Shown: piece by piece, positions 45,053-54,960 of the stretch
Layout: each line of letters starts with the position of its first letter
How positions within the stretch are numbered: the stretch's first letter is position 1
Assembly: GCF_002734285.1 (NCBI RefSeq)
Contig: NZ_NSEA01000002.1
Span: 248,001-312,000, forward strand
Reading direction: 5' to 3'
Source: Fredinandcohnia onubensis
GTDB taxonomy: Bacteria; Bacillota; Bacilli; Bacillales; Bacillaceae_L
DNA length: 64,000 nucleotides
The notes under the pieces: model-generated
Seen by the model: only the letters and a program-made list of their open reading frames with translations
What the model was told of the DNA's origin: nothing
Database searches by the model: none
Program-made: the position numbers and the translations under genes

Positions 45053-46192
45053 ATGAGGAGAATCCTTCTATTTATATCTTTCTTATTTTTCCTTTACGCC
45101 GGTTGGACAGTAGTAGATAAACTAGCTGCAAAAACTGATAATCAATCAGTTTTAGATACTATTACAACTGAAATTGACAGAGTATCTGAATCTGAAGAAC
45201 TCGCAAATATAAAAAACAAACTTAACGAAGGTATACACTATATCGAAACATTACTGCAAACCTTTGAAGAAAAGGCACCAGAAAATTCAATTATCGACAA
45301 AAAAGACGTCGAAAAACCAGAATTAAATGCCCCAAGTGAACAGGCCTTTTCCATTCACAATATCGAGCTTGGGGAAAGTAAACAGACAGTTGAAGCGAAA
45401 CTCGGGGATCCAAAACGGGTGTCTTTAAATGAATATGGAACGAACTGGTACACATATCATGAAGACTATCACAATTTTATGTTGGTCGCTTATAATTCGG
45501 AGAATAAAGTTATAGGTTTATATACGAATCAGGATCTCATTTCATCAAGAAAAGGAATCAAATATGGGACCCCCAAACAAGAAGCACTTAATCTACTGGG
45601 TGAACCAATGACGCGAATTCAAAAAGGTTTTGTCTATTATGAATTTCAGCAGGACCGGGACTATGATGTCTTCCACATAGATAACACCTATGTCACCCTT
45701 TTTTATGATAAACATCAAAATAACACGGTGACCTCGATTCAAATTGTTTCAGACGCTCTAGAGCAAAAAAGAGCCGATTTTTACACCGATGCAAGTGAGC
45801 AGTTGAAAGAAGGGTTCGAATATCAATTATTTGACCTTACAAATGCATCTAGAGTAAATCATGGACTAGGGGTTCTAACTTGGGATGATCATGTGAAGGA
45901 AACGGCTCGAAAGCATAGCTTAGATATGGCGCAAAACGATTATTTTAGCCACACTAATTTACAAGGACAGTCTCCGTTTGATCGAATGATTGAGGATGAA
46001 ATTTTATTTACCATTGCTGGTGAAAACCTTGCTTATGGACAATTTAGCAGTATCTTTGCCCATGAAGGTTTGATGAACTCAATGGGACATCGAGAAAATA
46101 TTTTAAAAGAAGAATATAAATATTTAGGTGTGGGAGTCGCCTTTAATACGGAGTCTCACCCCTATTACACAGAAAACTTTTACACAAAATAA
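45053..46192 (+). CDS. secreted CAP-domain protein (YlbC-like)
   Basis: The 379-residue product starts with a signal/anchor helix (RRILLFISFLFFLYAGW). A CAP-associated N-terminal domain follows, with two related segments (IELGESKQTVEAKLGDPKRV and GIKYGTPKQEALNLLGEPMTR). A CAP/SCP domain from about residue 262 has NASRVNHGLGVLTWDD, HSLDMAQNDYFSHTN and GENLAYG. B. subtilis YlbC has the same layout. Extracellular; function unknown. ATG behind GGAGG. Confidence 0.87.
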   Translation: MRRILLFISFLFFLYAGWTVVDKLAAKTDNQSVLDTITTEIDRVSESEELANIKNKLNEGIHYIETLLQTFEEKAPENSIIDKKDVEKPELNAPSEQAFSIHNIELGESKQTVEAKLGDPKRVSLNEYGTNWYTYHEDYHNFMLVAYNSENKVIGLYTNQDLISSRKGIKYGTPKQEALNLLGEPMTRIQKGFVYYEFQQDRDYDVFHIDNTYVTLFYDKHQNNTVTSIQIVSDALEQKRADFYTDASEQLKEGFEYQLFDLTNASRVNHGLGVLTWDDHVKETARKHSLDMAQNDYFSHTNLQGQSPFDRMIEDEILFTIAGENLAYGQFSSIFAHEGLMNSMGHRENILKEEYKYLGVGVAFNTESHPYYTENFYTK

Positions 46193-46248
46193 GGCATTTC
46201 ACCTATATCCCTCTCAATTTTTGGTTATCCTACCAAAGAGGTGATTTT

Positions 46249-47061
46249 GTGAAACTGATACGTTTTTTATTATTCTTAGGCCTTCTAAGTGGCTTTCACA
46301 GTGTAACTCTTGCCGGGCAAAATGATGTTGAATATGGCCCTTTTACAATTGTTCAAAAAGAGTATGTTGATTTAGACGGTGATGGTAAAAAGGACATCAT
46401 TGAGCTTTACGCACGAAAAAATCAATATAACCTTGCGAATGAATGGTCTTTAAAAATCAATGGGGACCAAGTAGGAACCTATCATAATAAACAGGATTTA
46501 TATCAACTGGCTGAAATGCAGTTTGCAGATGTCATTCAAAACGGGAAACAGGATATTCTCCTCTATTTTCGTTCTATCGGAAATGGAGGTATCACTGGTT
46601 TAACTGTCCTAAGCTATACGGGTGAAAAAGTGGAAGAAATCTTTACTGACCCCAATTCTTCAGGATGGTTTGATGAAGCAAAAATGCGTTTTTCAATGAA
46701 ATACATTGGCGATTATCAAGCCGAATTTATTGATAAGCAATATAGCCTGGAAGCAGTCATTCCATTATCAGAAGAGCGTTACCGGGATTTTCCTGATAAA
46801 AAAGAACTTCATGATCGACTTCAAGAAATGGAGACATGGGTGGATCCAGCTTCGGGATATCGTTTCGATAAATTAACCAAAATGAAGCCGCAAGAAATTG
46901 TCGCAATTCAGGCTGTTTCTGGAATTGCCCACTATGACGTGATCGCTTATTTCGAAACAAGATATATTTTTGATAAGCAAAATCAAAAATACGTACCAAC
47001 GAAAGTGGCACTCATAAGCAAAGAAACGGGAAAGAAGTTAACTGAAGCACCTGTTAAATAA
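46249..47061 (+). CDS. secreted protein of unknown function with a DxDxDG calcium-type motif
   Basis: A 270-residue protein with a signal peptide (KLIRFLLFLGLLSGFHSVTLAG) and an early VDLDGDGKKDIIELYA, a Ca2+-binding dockerin/VCBS-like loop. I do not recognise a family beyond that. The GTG at 46249 follows AGAGGTGA. It lies 56 nt after the CAP-domain gene with no terminator, so the two secreted proteins may be co-transcribed. A clear terminator follows at 47066. Confidence 0.75.
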   Translation: MKLIRFLLFLGLLSGFHSVTLAGQNDVEYGPFTIVQKEYVDLDGDGKKDIIELYARKNQYNLANEWSLKINGDQVGTYHNKQDLYQLAEMQFADVIQNGKQDILLYFRSIGNGGITGLTVLSYTGEKVEEIFTDPNSSGWFDEAKMRFSMKYIGDYQAEFIDKQYSLEAVIPLSEERYRDFPDKKELHDRLQEMETWVDPASGYRFDKLTKMKPQEIVAIQAVSGIAHYDVIAYFETRYIFDKQNQKYVPTKVALISKETGKKLTEAPVK

Positions 47062-47065
47062 GGAA

Positions 47066-47102
47066 AGGCATCGGCGAAATAAAGTCGATGCTTATTTTTT
47101 TA
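47066..47102 (+). terminator. terminator after the secreted protein gene
   Basis: Stem GCATCGGC/GTCGATGC (47068-47075 with 47084-47091), extended by AAG/CTT, followed by ATTTTTTT. Confidence 0.8.
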
Positions 47103-47164
47103 AAATACACGACGAGAATGATATAATATTTAGCACCACGAAATAAATAGGAGGCTTTAATCTC

Positions 47165-48184
47165 ATGGAATCAGCATTATTTTCACCTTATACGATTAAA
47201 AATGTAACCCTAAAAAATAGAATTGTTATGTCACCGATGTGTATGTACTCAAGTCATAATGAGGATGGAATGCTGCAGGATTGGCATTATACCCATTATG
47301 TTAGCCGTGCTGTTGGTCAGGTTGGGCTCATCATGGTAGAAGCAACCGCAGTGACCCCGCAAGGAAGAATCTCGCCACAGGATTTAGGAATTTGGAGCGA
47401 TGATCATGTACCGGGTTTAAAAAAGCTTGTTGAGATGATTAAAGCAAATGGCTCAAAAACATCGATTCAAATTGCCCATGCCGGACGGAAAGCAACTGTT
47501 AAAGGAGATATTGTTGCTCCTTCTGCAATTGCATTTAATGAAAGATATAAAACACCAAAGGAATTAACAAGTCTTGAAATAAAGGAAACCATTACTGCAT
47601 TCAAGGCTGGAGCAAGACGTGCAAAAGAAGCTGGCTTTGATATTATTGAAATCCATGGGGCACACGGCTATTTAATAAATGAATTTTTGTCCCCACTTTC
47701 AAATAAACGTGAAGATGAATATGGCGGGAGTCCCGAAAATCGCTACCGCTTCCTAGAAGAGGTTATTGAAGCTATGAAAGAAGTATGGGATGGTCCACTA
47801 ATTGTTCGTGTATCAGCGAATGATTATGCTGAAGGTGGTTTGACTCCTGCCGATTATGTGCAATATGCAAAACGCATGAAAGACCAAGGTGTGGACCTAA
47901 TCGATGTCAGCTCTGGTGCTGTTGTACCCGCAAAAATTGATGCATATCCAGGCTATCAGGTTAGTTTTGCAGATAAAATCCGCAAAGAAGCCAATATCCC
48001 TACTGGTGCAGTGGGTTTGATCACCAAAGCTGTTCAGGCTGAAGAAATTTTAAAAAACAATCGGGCTGATTTAATATTTATTGCTCGAGAATTATTACGT
48101 GACCCTTATTGGCCGAGAACAGCTGCTAAAGAGCTTGGTGTTTCAATCGATAGTCCAAAGCAATACGAAAGAGGATGGCTTTAA
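47165..48184 (+). CDS. namA: NADPH dehydrogenase NamA (YqjM), old yellow enzyme
   Basis: 339 residues, one more than B. subtilis YqjM. The redox-tuning Cys26 is present in SPMCMYSS, the His pair in IAHAGRK and IHGAHGYLI, and a phosphate site in GAVGLI. It reduces activated C=C bonds and nitro compounds using FMN and NADPH and is induced by electrophile stress in B. subtilis. Same neighbourhood as in B. subtilis. ATG behind GGAGG. Confidence 0.94.
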   Translation: MESALFSPYTIKNVTLKNRIVMSPMCMYSSHNEDGMLQDWHYTHYVSRAVGQVGLIMVEATAVTPQGRISPQDLGIWSDDHVPGLKKLVEMIKANGSKTSIQIAHAGRKATVKGDIVAPSAIAFNERYKTPKELTSLEIKETITAFKAGARRAKEAGFDIIEIHGAHGYLINEFLSPLSNKREDEYGGSPENRYRFLEEVIEAMKEVWDGPLIVRVSANDYAEGGLTPADYVQYAKRMKDQGVDLIDVSSGAVVPAKIDAYPGYQVSFADKIRKEANIPTGAVGLITKAVQAEEILKNNRADLIFIARELLRDPYWPRTAAKELGVSIDSPKQYERGWL

Positions 48185-48194
48185 AAACCAACAA

Positions 48195-48231
48195 AACAAA
48201 TCGACAAGTGCCTTTGCCTTGTCGATTTGTT
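48195..48231. terminator. terminator between namA and the SNF2 gene
   Basis: A 14-bp perfect stem AACAAATCGACAAG (48195-48208) with its complement (48218-48231). On the minus strand it is followed by TTGTTGGTTTTT, so it mainly serves the SNF2 gene. Confidence 0.75.
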
Positions 48232-51200
48232 ATAACATGAGAAGTTCCCGGATATCTTCTTCTGTCAGTGTCGTTTTATCCTCAGAATCAATAATATCCG
48301 AAATGAGGTCACGCTTTTTCTCCTGTAACTCATTCATCTTTTCCTCAATTGTGCCGCGTGCAAAAAGCTTAATCACTTGGACAACCTTTTTCTGACCAAT
48401 TCGGTGGGCACGGTCAGCAGCCTGTTCCTCGACTGCTGGATTCCACCAAAGGTCATATAAAATGACCGTATCTGCACCTGTCAGATTTAGACCCGTACCT
48501 CCAGCTTTTAAAGAAATTAAAAAGAGTTCTCGTTCTCCAACATTAAAACGTTGGCATAATTCCACTCGTTCGTCTGTAGGTGTTTGTCCATCAAGATAGA
48601 AAAAAGTATGCCCCCTATTCGATAATTCCCTTCCAATCAACCCAAGCATTTTCGTAAATTGTGAAAAAATCAAAACTCTCCTTCCAGATAGTTTGGATTC
48701 CTCGATGATTTGTAAGAGTTGCTCAAATTTCGCAGAACTTCCCTTATAACCGTCAACAAATAAAGCTGGATGACAACAAATTTGTCTAAGTCTTGTGATG
48801 CCAGCAAGAATTCGAATCCGATTCTTTCGTATAGTGTCTTTATCAAGATGCTTTAATGTATCATGACGTAGCTTCGCTAAATAGGCAGCATAAAGCTTCT
48901 TTTGTTCTGGTAGAAGCTCTGATGATTCAAGGATTTCGACTTTCTCCGGCAACTCTGCAAGAACGTCTTCTTTCAAACGGCGAAGTAAAAATGGACGAAC
49001 CTTTCTTGCGATATCTTTCCTTGAAAGATGACTATATTCCTTTAACCCCTTGAAAAGCTGTGGAAAAACAACATAATAAATGGACCAGAGTTCTTCAATT
49101 GAATTTTCAACCGGTGTTCCAGTTAGTCCAAAACGATGATCTGCTTTTAGTTTTTTAACAGCTCTGGCAGTTTGGGTAACTGGATTTTTAAAGGCTTGAG
49201 CCTCATCGAAGAAAACGGTATGGAAGTTTAAAGACTCATACCATTTAATATCACGTCTCAATAATGGATAGGACGTGATAAAAACATCCATATCTTCAGT
49301 TTCTTTTTGCAGCGCTCTTCGTTCGGCTTTATCACCATCTATTATAATTGCTTGAAGTTCAGGAGCAAATTTCAAGATTTCATGAAGCCAGTTGTATGTT
49401 AACGATGATGGGCAAACAATAAGAACTGGATGCTTTCTTTCTCGAATCGTTTGAAGCTCAGAAACAATAAATGCAATACTCTGTACTGTTTTACCAAGCC
49501 CCATATCATCAGCAAGCACACCACCAAATCCATAACTTGCGAGAGTCTTCAACCATTTAAAGCCTTGCTTTTGATAATCTCGTAAAATGGTATCTAAATG
49601 GTGTGGAACTTCAATACTCAAATTACTAGGATTTCGAATTGAATCAAGAAATTGGCGGAATGATTCCTCAACTGTATAGATTTCATTGTCATCGAACGAA
49701 TCCAAAATGGGTAGAGCCTCAATCATCGGCATGTTTAAGGTTGCTTCAAAATCATCGTCCTGGATTGGAACAGCCTTTAAAAATCGCTGAATTTCCTCCA
49801 TCTCCCTCGATTCAAGCGAGAACAATGAACCATTTTTCAAACGGTAATATTTTCTATTTTCCTCAAGGGCACCTAAAATTTCACGGATTTCCTGGTCTGC
49901 AATGCCCTTCATTTCAAATTTAAACTCAAGCCAATTTGTACGTTCTTTTTTTATTTTCACCCTTATTTTTGGATGTTCACTTTTAGGTAAAATGCGATTT
50001 CGAATAGCTGTTGTAGCATAAATCTGACAGTGAGGTTGCAGCTTTGGAACGATATGATACAAAAACTCATACTCAAGTTCCTCATTATGCAAGTAATACC
50101 CACCCTCAGTCTTCGAAAGACCGCTATCATCCATAATTCTTAGAATTTCATCCTCTTTTTCAATATCCCTAATCACCATTGGTCCTGTTGGAATATCCCG
50201 GTTCTCAAGTGGTTGGATAATGGTATTTTCATAATGAAATTCAAGCCCTGCCAGCAGTTTATTTCGAAGGCGATCCAAGTAAAGCTTAGCGACAAGTGGA
50301 GTTTTCATAAATTCTTTGAAAATGTCTTGAGACATGTGAACGACACCAATCTTTTTCAAGCTTGGTACTATTTTTTTTAGAAAAAATTGAGCTTGTTCCT
50401 TTGGAATAGGAATATGATTAGCATTAGGACTTACAAGCATGTTCTTTAGTTCGAATAAGCGGTCACAATCTTGTTCCGATATTTGATAGAGTCGTCCATC
50501 ACTCAACACAATATGATAGGATTTTAAAATAATCATTCTGTTAAACCCTTGAATAGTTAATTGATAGTCACTTTCTTCCCCTTCTTCAAATGAAAAATGC
50601 AGTGGTGGTGGCTCTTCTTCGATTTGAAGGCCTTCATACGTATAGCTATTGTTTTTAATATAAACGGATGGGCATTTCGATAATAAAGGTACGAGAACTT
50701 TCCAAGAAGATGGCGGAATTAACAGTATTTCACGAGTTTCCAGATCGTCTAATGAGTTAACTTCAAAATAAACTTTTTCATCCTCAGTAACTTTAATCAA
50801 TTGGTGTAGTAGAGTATCTACTTCATATAAAAAACAATGGAGATTTGGATCATATGAAAATTGTTCGGATATTTCACTAGGCTTTCCTTGTTTTATATCC
50901 TCAAGAAACCTACGAATATCATGTACCCCCATCTGTTCAATCCCAATTTCCAATCCAATTAAGACTTGCTCATTCGAAACCTTAACGGGTTTACATGTGA
51001 ATCGAACATTAAGTACTTCTCTTTTTTCAAAATGAAGCTGATGGCCACTTGAACGTAACGGCCGATTTGTAAATAATGTCATGAAATCATTCGTCAATTT
51101 TTCGTTAGTAGAAGTTTGAATTTCATCGAAAGCTAATGGCTCTTGATTTTGCTGTTCATGTATCGCAATCAAAACGGCAGCTATATGCTGACATTCCTTA

Positions 51201-51427
51201 TCAAAATTGGCAAGAGTTGGACAACTGCATGTAGTCTCTAATTTTCCTTGCCCATTTTTTTCAATCGTTACGTGAAAGTCCTCTGCCCCTTTAACAATAG
51301 CTTTGCATTTATTTGATCCATATTCAGTAAATAGAACCTTGTTTGTTCGATAAAAAGCGTCCCCTCTTTTAAAGGAGACGGTTCCACACATTTCTTTTAT
51401 CAATTTATGTTTGATTTTGACATCCAT
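48230..51427 (-). CDS. SWIM-domain SNF2-family helicase
   Basis: The 1065-residue protein opens with a SWIM zinc domain (Cys67, Cys69, Cys79, His81 in TCSCPTLANFDKECQH), then a long bacterial SNF2-associated region. The SNF2 ATPase follows from about residue 620: DDMGLGKT Walker A, FFDEAQAFKN, FGLTGTPVEN, and the C-terminal helicase motif LISLKAGGTGLNLTGAD plus AHRIGQ. It is a double-strand DNA translocase of the YwqA/HepA kind, probably acting on stalled or DNA-bound protein complexes. Not present at this place in B. subtilis, so an insertion in the conserved backbone. Confidence 0.9.
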   Translation of the reverse strand: MDVKIKHKLIKEMCGTVSFKRGDAFYRTNKVLFTEYGSNKCKAIVKGAEDFHVTIEKNGQGKLETTCSCPTLANFDKECQHIAAVLIAIHEQQNQEPLAFDEIQTSTNEKLTNDFMTLFTNRPLRSSGHQLHFEKREVLNVRFTCKPVKVSNEQVLIGLEIGIEQMGVHDIRRFLEDIKQGKPSEISEQFSYDPNLHCFLYEVDTLLHQLIKVTEDEKVYFEVNSLDDLETREILLIPPSSWKVLVPLLSKCPSVYIKNNSYTYEGLQIEEEPPPLHFSFEEGEESDYQLTIQGFNRMIILKSYHIVLSDGRLYQISEQDCDRLFELKNMLVSPNANHIPIPKEQAQFFLKKIVPSLKKIGVVHMSQDIFKEFMKTPLVAKLYLDRLRNKLLAGLEFHYENTIIQPLENRDIPTGPMVIRDIEKEDEILRIMDDSGLSKTEGGYYLHNEELEYEFLYHIVPKLQPHCQIYATTAIRNRILPKSEHPKIRVKIKKERTNWLEFKFEMKGIADQEIREILGALEENRKYYRLKNGSLFSLESREMEEIQRFLKAVPIQDDDFEATLNMPMIEALPILDSFDDNEIYTVEESFRQFLDSIRNPSNLSIEVPHHLDTILRDYQKQGFKWLKTLASYGFGGVLADDMGLGKTVQSIAFIVSELQTIRERKHPVLIVCPSSLTYNWLHEILKFAPELQAIIIDGDKAERRALQKETEDMDVFITSYPLLRRDIKWYESLNFHTVFFDEAQAFKNPVTQTARAVKKLKADHRFGLTGTPVENSIEELWSIYYVVFPQLFKGLKEYSHLSRKDIARKVRPFLLRRLKEDVLAELPEKVEILESSELLPEQKKLYAAYLAKLRHDTLKHLDKDTIRKNRIRILAGITRLRQICCHPALFVDGYKGSSAKFEQLLQIIEESKLSGRRVLIFSQFTKMLGLIGRELSNRGHTFFYLDGQTPTDERVELCQRFNVGERELFLISLKAGGTGLNLTGADTVILYDLWWNPAVEEQAADRAHRIGQKKVVQVIKLFARGTIEEKMNELQEKKRDLISDIIDSEDKTTLTEEDIRELLML

Positions 51428-51454
51428 GGATTCCGACTCCTTTCTATCCTAGGT

Positions 51455-52204
51455 TTACTTTTGATTTAACCCTTGTCCTTTTACAAAATCCTTCATATAC
51501 ATCCGCTTCGGATTTTCAAGCATGTTAGCCATCTGCCCCGTCCATGTATCTGAACGTTTTCCATTTGTACGTGCTTGATAATAGTCGGAGATAGTTTGAT
51601 TGTAGGTAACCAACTCTTGTTTAAATAAGTCTTCATCCTGCTTATATTCATCTTCATGATAAATATGCTCGAATGGAAGACGTGGTTTTTTATCAGGCAT
51701 TTGAGCTGGGTAGCCTACCGCAATTCCGAAAAGAGGAATCACAAATTTAGGGATATGAAGAAGCTGGCAAACCTCATCAAGATTATTACGCAGCCCACCA
51801 ATATAGCAAGCACCCAAGCCCATTGATTCTGCTGCAAGTACTGCATTTTGAGCAGCTAAGGCAGCATCTATAGTAGCAACCATAAATTTTTCCGTACTCT
51901 CCAATGAAGCCGATAAGTCCTTTTCCTCCATTTGGCTAATAACCTGGTGACGATTAAGATCCCCACAAAACACAAAGAAATGTCCATTTTCTGCGACATA
52001 GGCTTGGTTACCGACGATTTCTGCGAGCTTCATCTTCTTTTCTGAATCTCTCACGCCAATTATGGAATAAGCTTGAATAAAACTAGATGTTGAAGCCGCT
52101 TGGGCACTCTTAACAATCGTACGAATTTGTTCATCTGATAATAATTTTTCTTCAAATTTACGAATGGAACGGTGATTCATAATTGTTTCAATAACTGTAT
52201 TCAT
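51455..52204 (-). CDS. NADPH-dependent FMN oxidoreductase, nitroreductase family (NfsA/NfrA type)
   Basis: The 249-residue protein has HRSIRKFEEKLLSDEQI at the N-terminus, AESMGLGACYIGGLRNN for FMN/dimer contacts, and GIAVGYPAQMPDKKPRLP, all typical of oxygen-insensitive NADPH nitroreductases. It could supply reduced FMN to FMNH2-dependent monooxygenases such as the two at 32.7-35.5 kb, but it is far from that operon. It follows the rnz gene by 17 nt on the same strand. Confidence 0.88.
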   Translation of the reverse strand: MNTVIETIMNHRSIRKFEEKLLSDEQIRTIVKSAQAASTSSFIQAYSIIGVRDSEKKMKLAEIVGNQAYVAENGHFFVFCGDLNRHQVISQMEEKDLSASLESTEKFMVATIDAALAAQNAVLAAESMGLGACYIGGLRNNLDEVCQLLHIPKFVIPLFGIAVGYPAQMPDKKPRLPFEHIYHEDEYKQDEDLFKQELVTYNQTISDYYQARTNGKRSDTWTGQMANMLENPKRMYMKDFVKGQGLNQK

Positions 52205-52221
52205 TGTTATGTTCCTCCAAT

Positions 52222-53166
52222 CTAGTTGTCCTTATTTTTCGTTTGGTTTGATTTCACATCGAATCTTAAGAAATCCTTTGCCATATAAGTCGTCTTAAAC
52301 ACTTGCTGTGCTTCCTCCAGAAGCACCTGACTATCATCGCCTTGATATCTAGAGCTTATATGCGTCAGTATTAATTGTTTGACCCCAGCTTGTTTTGCAA
52401 CATTGGCCGCTTGAGTTGTGGTAGAGTGAAAATAATCATGAGCTAAATCGAACTCATTTGAACTAAATGTTGCTTCATGGATGAGTAAATCCGCACCCTT
52501 TGCGAGTTCAATACTCTCCTTAACATAGCGGGTATCACCTAAAATAGTCACAATACGTCCTTTTTTAGGTGGACCAATATATTCCTCCCCATTAATCTGA
52601 CGACCATCGTCGAGGATAACTGTTTGCCCTTCTTTAATTTTTTGATAGATTGGCCCAGGTTTAATTCCTTCTTTAGAAAGCTTATCCACAAGCAATGTTC
52701 CTGGAAGATCTTTTTCTACAATTCGATAGCCAAAGGATTGAATCCCATGCTGTAATTCTTTTGCAGTTACACAAAATTGTTCATCCTCAAAAACCACATC
52801 TTCTTCAATTTCAACAATTTCAAGCGGATATCGAATATGTGTGGTACTTACCTTTATCGAAGTTTCAATAAATGCTTTTATTCCCTTAGGACCATAGATG
52901 GTTAATAAGGACTCACCACCTTGAAAGGAGCGACTTCCTAATAACCCAGGTAAACCAAAAATATGGTCACCATGCAAATGAGTGATGAAAATTTTTTCTA
53001 TTTTCCCTGGCTTTATGGATGTATGTAATATTTGATGCTGTGTTGCCTCCCCACAATCAAACAACCAGGTGGCCCTACGTTCATCAAGCAATTGTAAAGC
53101 AATTGAAGTGACATTCCGCTCTTTTGCGGGTACCCCTGCACCGGTTCCTAAAAATACGACTTCCAC
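52222..53166 (-). CDS. rnz: ribonuclease Z
   Basis: 314 residues with the zinc motif [13 protein letters not shown] and a second metal set in ILGDTRY and LTHISSRYQ. It trims the 3' ends of CCA-less tRNA precursors. The GTG at 53166 follows GGAGG 8 nt upstream. It is next to zwf as in B. subtilis (yqjK). Confidence 0.93.
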   Translation of the reverse strand: MEVVFLGTGAGVPAKERNVTSIALQLLDERRATWLFDCGEATQHQILHTSIKPGKIEKIFITHLHGDHIFGLPGLLGSRSFQGGESLLTIYGPKGIKAFIETSIKVSTTHIRYPLEIVEIEEDVVFEDEQFCVTAKELQHGIQSFGYRIVEKDLPGTLLVDKLSKEGIKPGPIYQKIKEGQTVILDDGRQINGEEYIGPPKKGRIVTILGDTRYVKESIELAKGADLLIHEATFSSNEFDLAHDYFHSTTTQAANVAKQAGVKQLILTHISSRYQGDDSQVLLEEAQQVFKTTYMAKDFLRFDVKSNQTKNKDN

Positions 53167-53357
53167 TCAGAAATCCTCCAAATAATTTTAAAATTTTTAT
53201 GCTTATCTATCGATTATATTCCATTACCTACTATATCATATTCTGCCATTTGTTCTCTAGATAAGCCACTCCAACCATTCCTTCCAACGGTTTTCGAATA
53301 TCCATTCCTTGTTAAGGCATACTTTTAAAAGGAGTTTGAAAAATTCATACGAATTAG

Positions 53358-53386
53358 TTGATTTACTAAACAAAAAAGTATACATT
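53358..53386 (+). promoter_or_regulatory. probable sigma-A promoter of zwf
   Basis: TTGATT (53358-53363), a 17-nt spacer, TACATT (53381-53386). Both hexamers have imperfect matches. Confidence 0.45.
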
Positions 53387-53426
53387 AAATAAATATCACT
53401 AAAGCCTTAAGAAGTGGGGGATTATT

Positions 53427-54914
53427 ATGACAAATACAGCACCAAAATCAATCGTGGTTATTTTTGGAGCAACAGGTGATTTGGCAAATCGAAAGCTTTA
53501 CCCTTCTATATATAACCTTTATACGAAAGGAAAACTCTCTGAAAATTTCGCGGTTATCGGGGTGGCAAGACGTCCTTTAGAGAATGAAGAATTCCAACAA
53601 AACGTAAGAAATTCTGTCTCAGGAAGATTTGAGGAAAATCGTGAGGATATCGAGAAGTTCTCAAAACACTTTTACTACCTTCCGTTCAATGTGAATGATC
53701 GTGCTTCTTATAAAGAATTAAAGGAACTAGCTGAAAAACTAGATTCAACCTACAAAACAGAAGGTAATAGAATCTTTTATTTAGCAATGGCTCCAGAGTT
53801 TTTTGGAACAATAGCTGTCAACATTAAAGCTGAAGAATTAACTGATACAGAAGGTTATACAAGACTTGTAATTGAAAAACCTTTTGGACATAACCTGCCA
53901 TCTGCAAAGCAATTGAATGAAAAGCTTCGTCATGCTTTCTCAGAAGATGAAATTTACCGAATCGACCATTATTTAGGAAAAGAAATGGTCCAAAATATTG
54001 AAGTCATCCGCTTTGCAAACGCAATATTCGAACCACTTTGGAATAATCGTTACATATCAAATATCCAGGTCACATCAAGTGAAGTACTTGGAGTAGAAGA
54101 TCGGGGCGGCTATTATGAAAAATCAGGCGCTCTCCGAGATATGGTACAAAACCATATGCTTCAAATGGTTGCATTATTAGCGATGGAACCGCCGATTAAA
54201 TTAAATACCGATGAGATTCGCAGTGAAAAAATAAAAGTATTACGTGCCCTTCGCCCATTAGAAGAAGGGGATGTAAAAAAGTACTTCGTTAGAGGACAAT
54301 ATGATGCTGGTACGTTAAATGGTAAACAGGTTCCTGGTTACCGAGAAGAGGAGAAAGTAGACCCTGCGTCAAATACTGCTACATTTGTTGCAGGTAAGCT
54401 TCTAATCGACAATTTCAGGTGGGCAGGCGTTCCTTTCTATATCCGTACCGGTAAGAGAATGAAGGAAAAATCAACAAAAATTGTGGTTCAATTCAAAGAC
54501 ATTCCGATGGATTTATATTATAAAGAGGAAAATGAACAACAAAATCCTAACCTGCTTGTCATTAATATCCAGCCCGATGAAGGTATTACACTTTATTTAA
54601 ATGCGAAACGACCGGGTCAAAACACTATGACATTACCTGTTAAACTTGATTATTGTAATAACTGTATTGATGGTATAAACACACCAGAAGCTTATGAAAA
54701 GCTTATTTATGACTGTATGATGGGTGATACAACAAACTTTGCTCACTGGGATGAAGTGGCCCTTTCATGGCGCTACGTCGACTCAATTTCAAAGGTTTGG
54801 GAAAACCAGATTGCAACTGAATTCCCAAATTATCCATCTGGTTCTAATGGACCTAAGGCGTCTGATGAACTATTAGCAGAAGATGGGTTCCACTGGTGGC
54901 CAGTTGAAGACTAA
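53427..54914 (+). CDS. zwf: glucose-6-phosphate 1-dehydrogenase
   Basis: 495 residues. The NADP motif FGATGDLANRKLYPS is at the N-terminus, the substrate lysine in EKPFGH, and the active-site RIDHYLGKE near residue 180. It opens the oxidative pentose phosphate path and makes NADPH. In B. subtilis the 6-phosphogluconate dehydrogenase gene gndZ sits beside zwf; it is missing here. ATG behind GTGGGGG. Followed by a strong bidirectional terminator. Confidence 0.95.
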   Translation: MTNTAPKSIVVIFGATGDLANRKLYPSIYNLYTKGKLSENFAVIGVARRPLENEEFQQNVRNSVSGRFEENREDIEKFSKHFYYLPFNVNDRASYKELKELAEKLDSTYKTEGNRIFYLAMAPEFFGTIAVNIKAEELTDTEGYTRLVIEKPFGHNLPSAKQLNEKLRHAFSEDEIYRIDHYLGKEMVQNIEVIRFANAIFEPLWNNRYISNIQVTSSEVLGVEDRGGYYEKSGALRDMVQNHMLQMVALLAMEPPIKLNTDEIRSEKIKVLRALRPLEEGDVKKYFVRGQYDAGTLNGKQVPGYREEEKVDPASNTATFVAGKLLIDNFRWAGVPFYIRTGKRMKEKSTKIVVQFKDIPMDLYYKEENEQQNPNLLVINIQPDEGITLYLNAKRPGQNTMTLPVKLDYCNNCIDGINTPEAYEKLIYDCMMGDTTNFAHWDEVALSWRYVDSISKVWENQIATEFPNYPSGSNGPKASDELLAEDGFHWWPVED

Positions 54915-54920
54915 GTTCAA

Positions 54921-54960
54921 AAAAGCCCCCGACTCTATATGAGTTGGGGGCTTCGCTTTT
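54921..54960. terminator. bidirectional terminator between zwf and dinB
   Basis: 13-bp stem AAGCCCCCGACTC (54923-54935) with 54941-54953 (one G-T pair), A-run on the left and CGCTTTTT on the right, so it works for both converging genes. Confidence 0.88.
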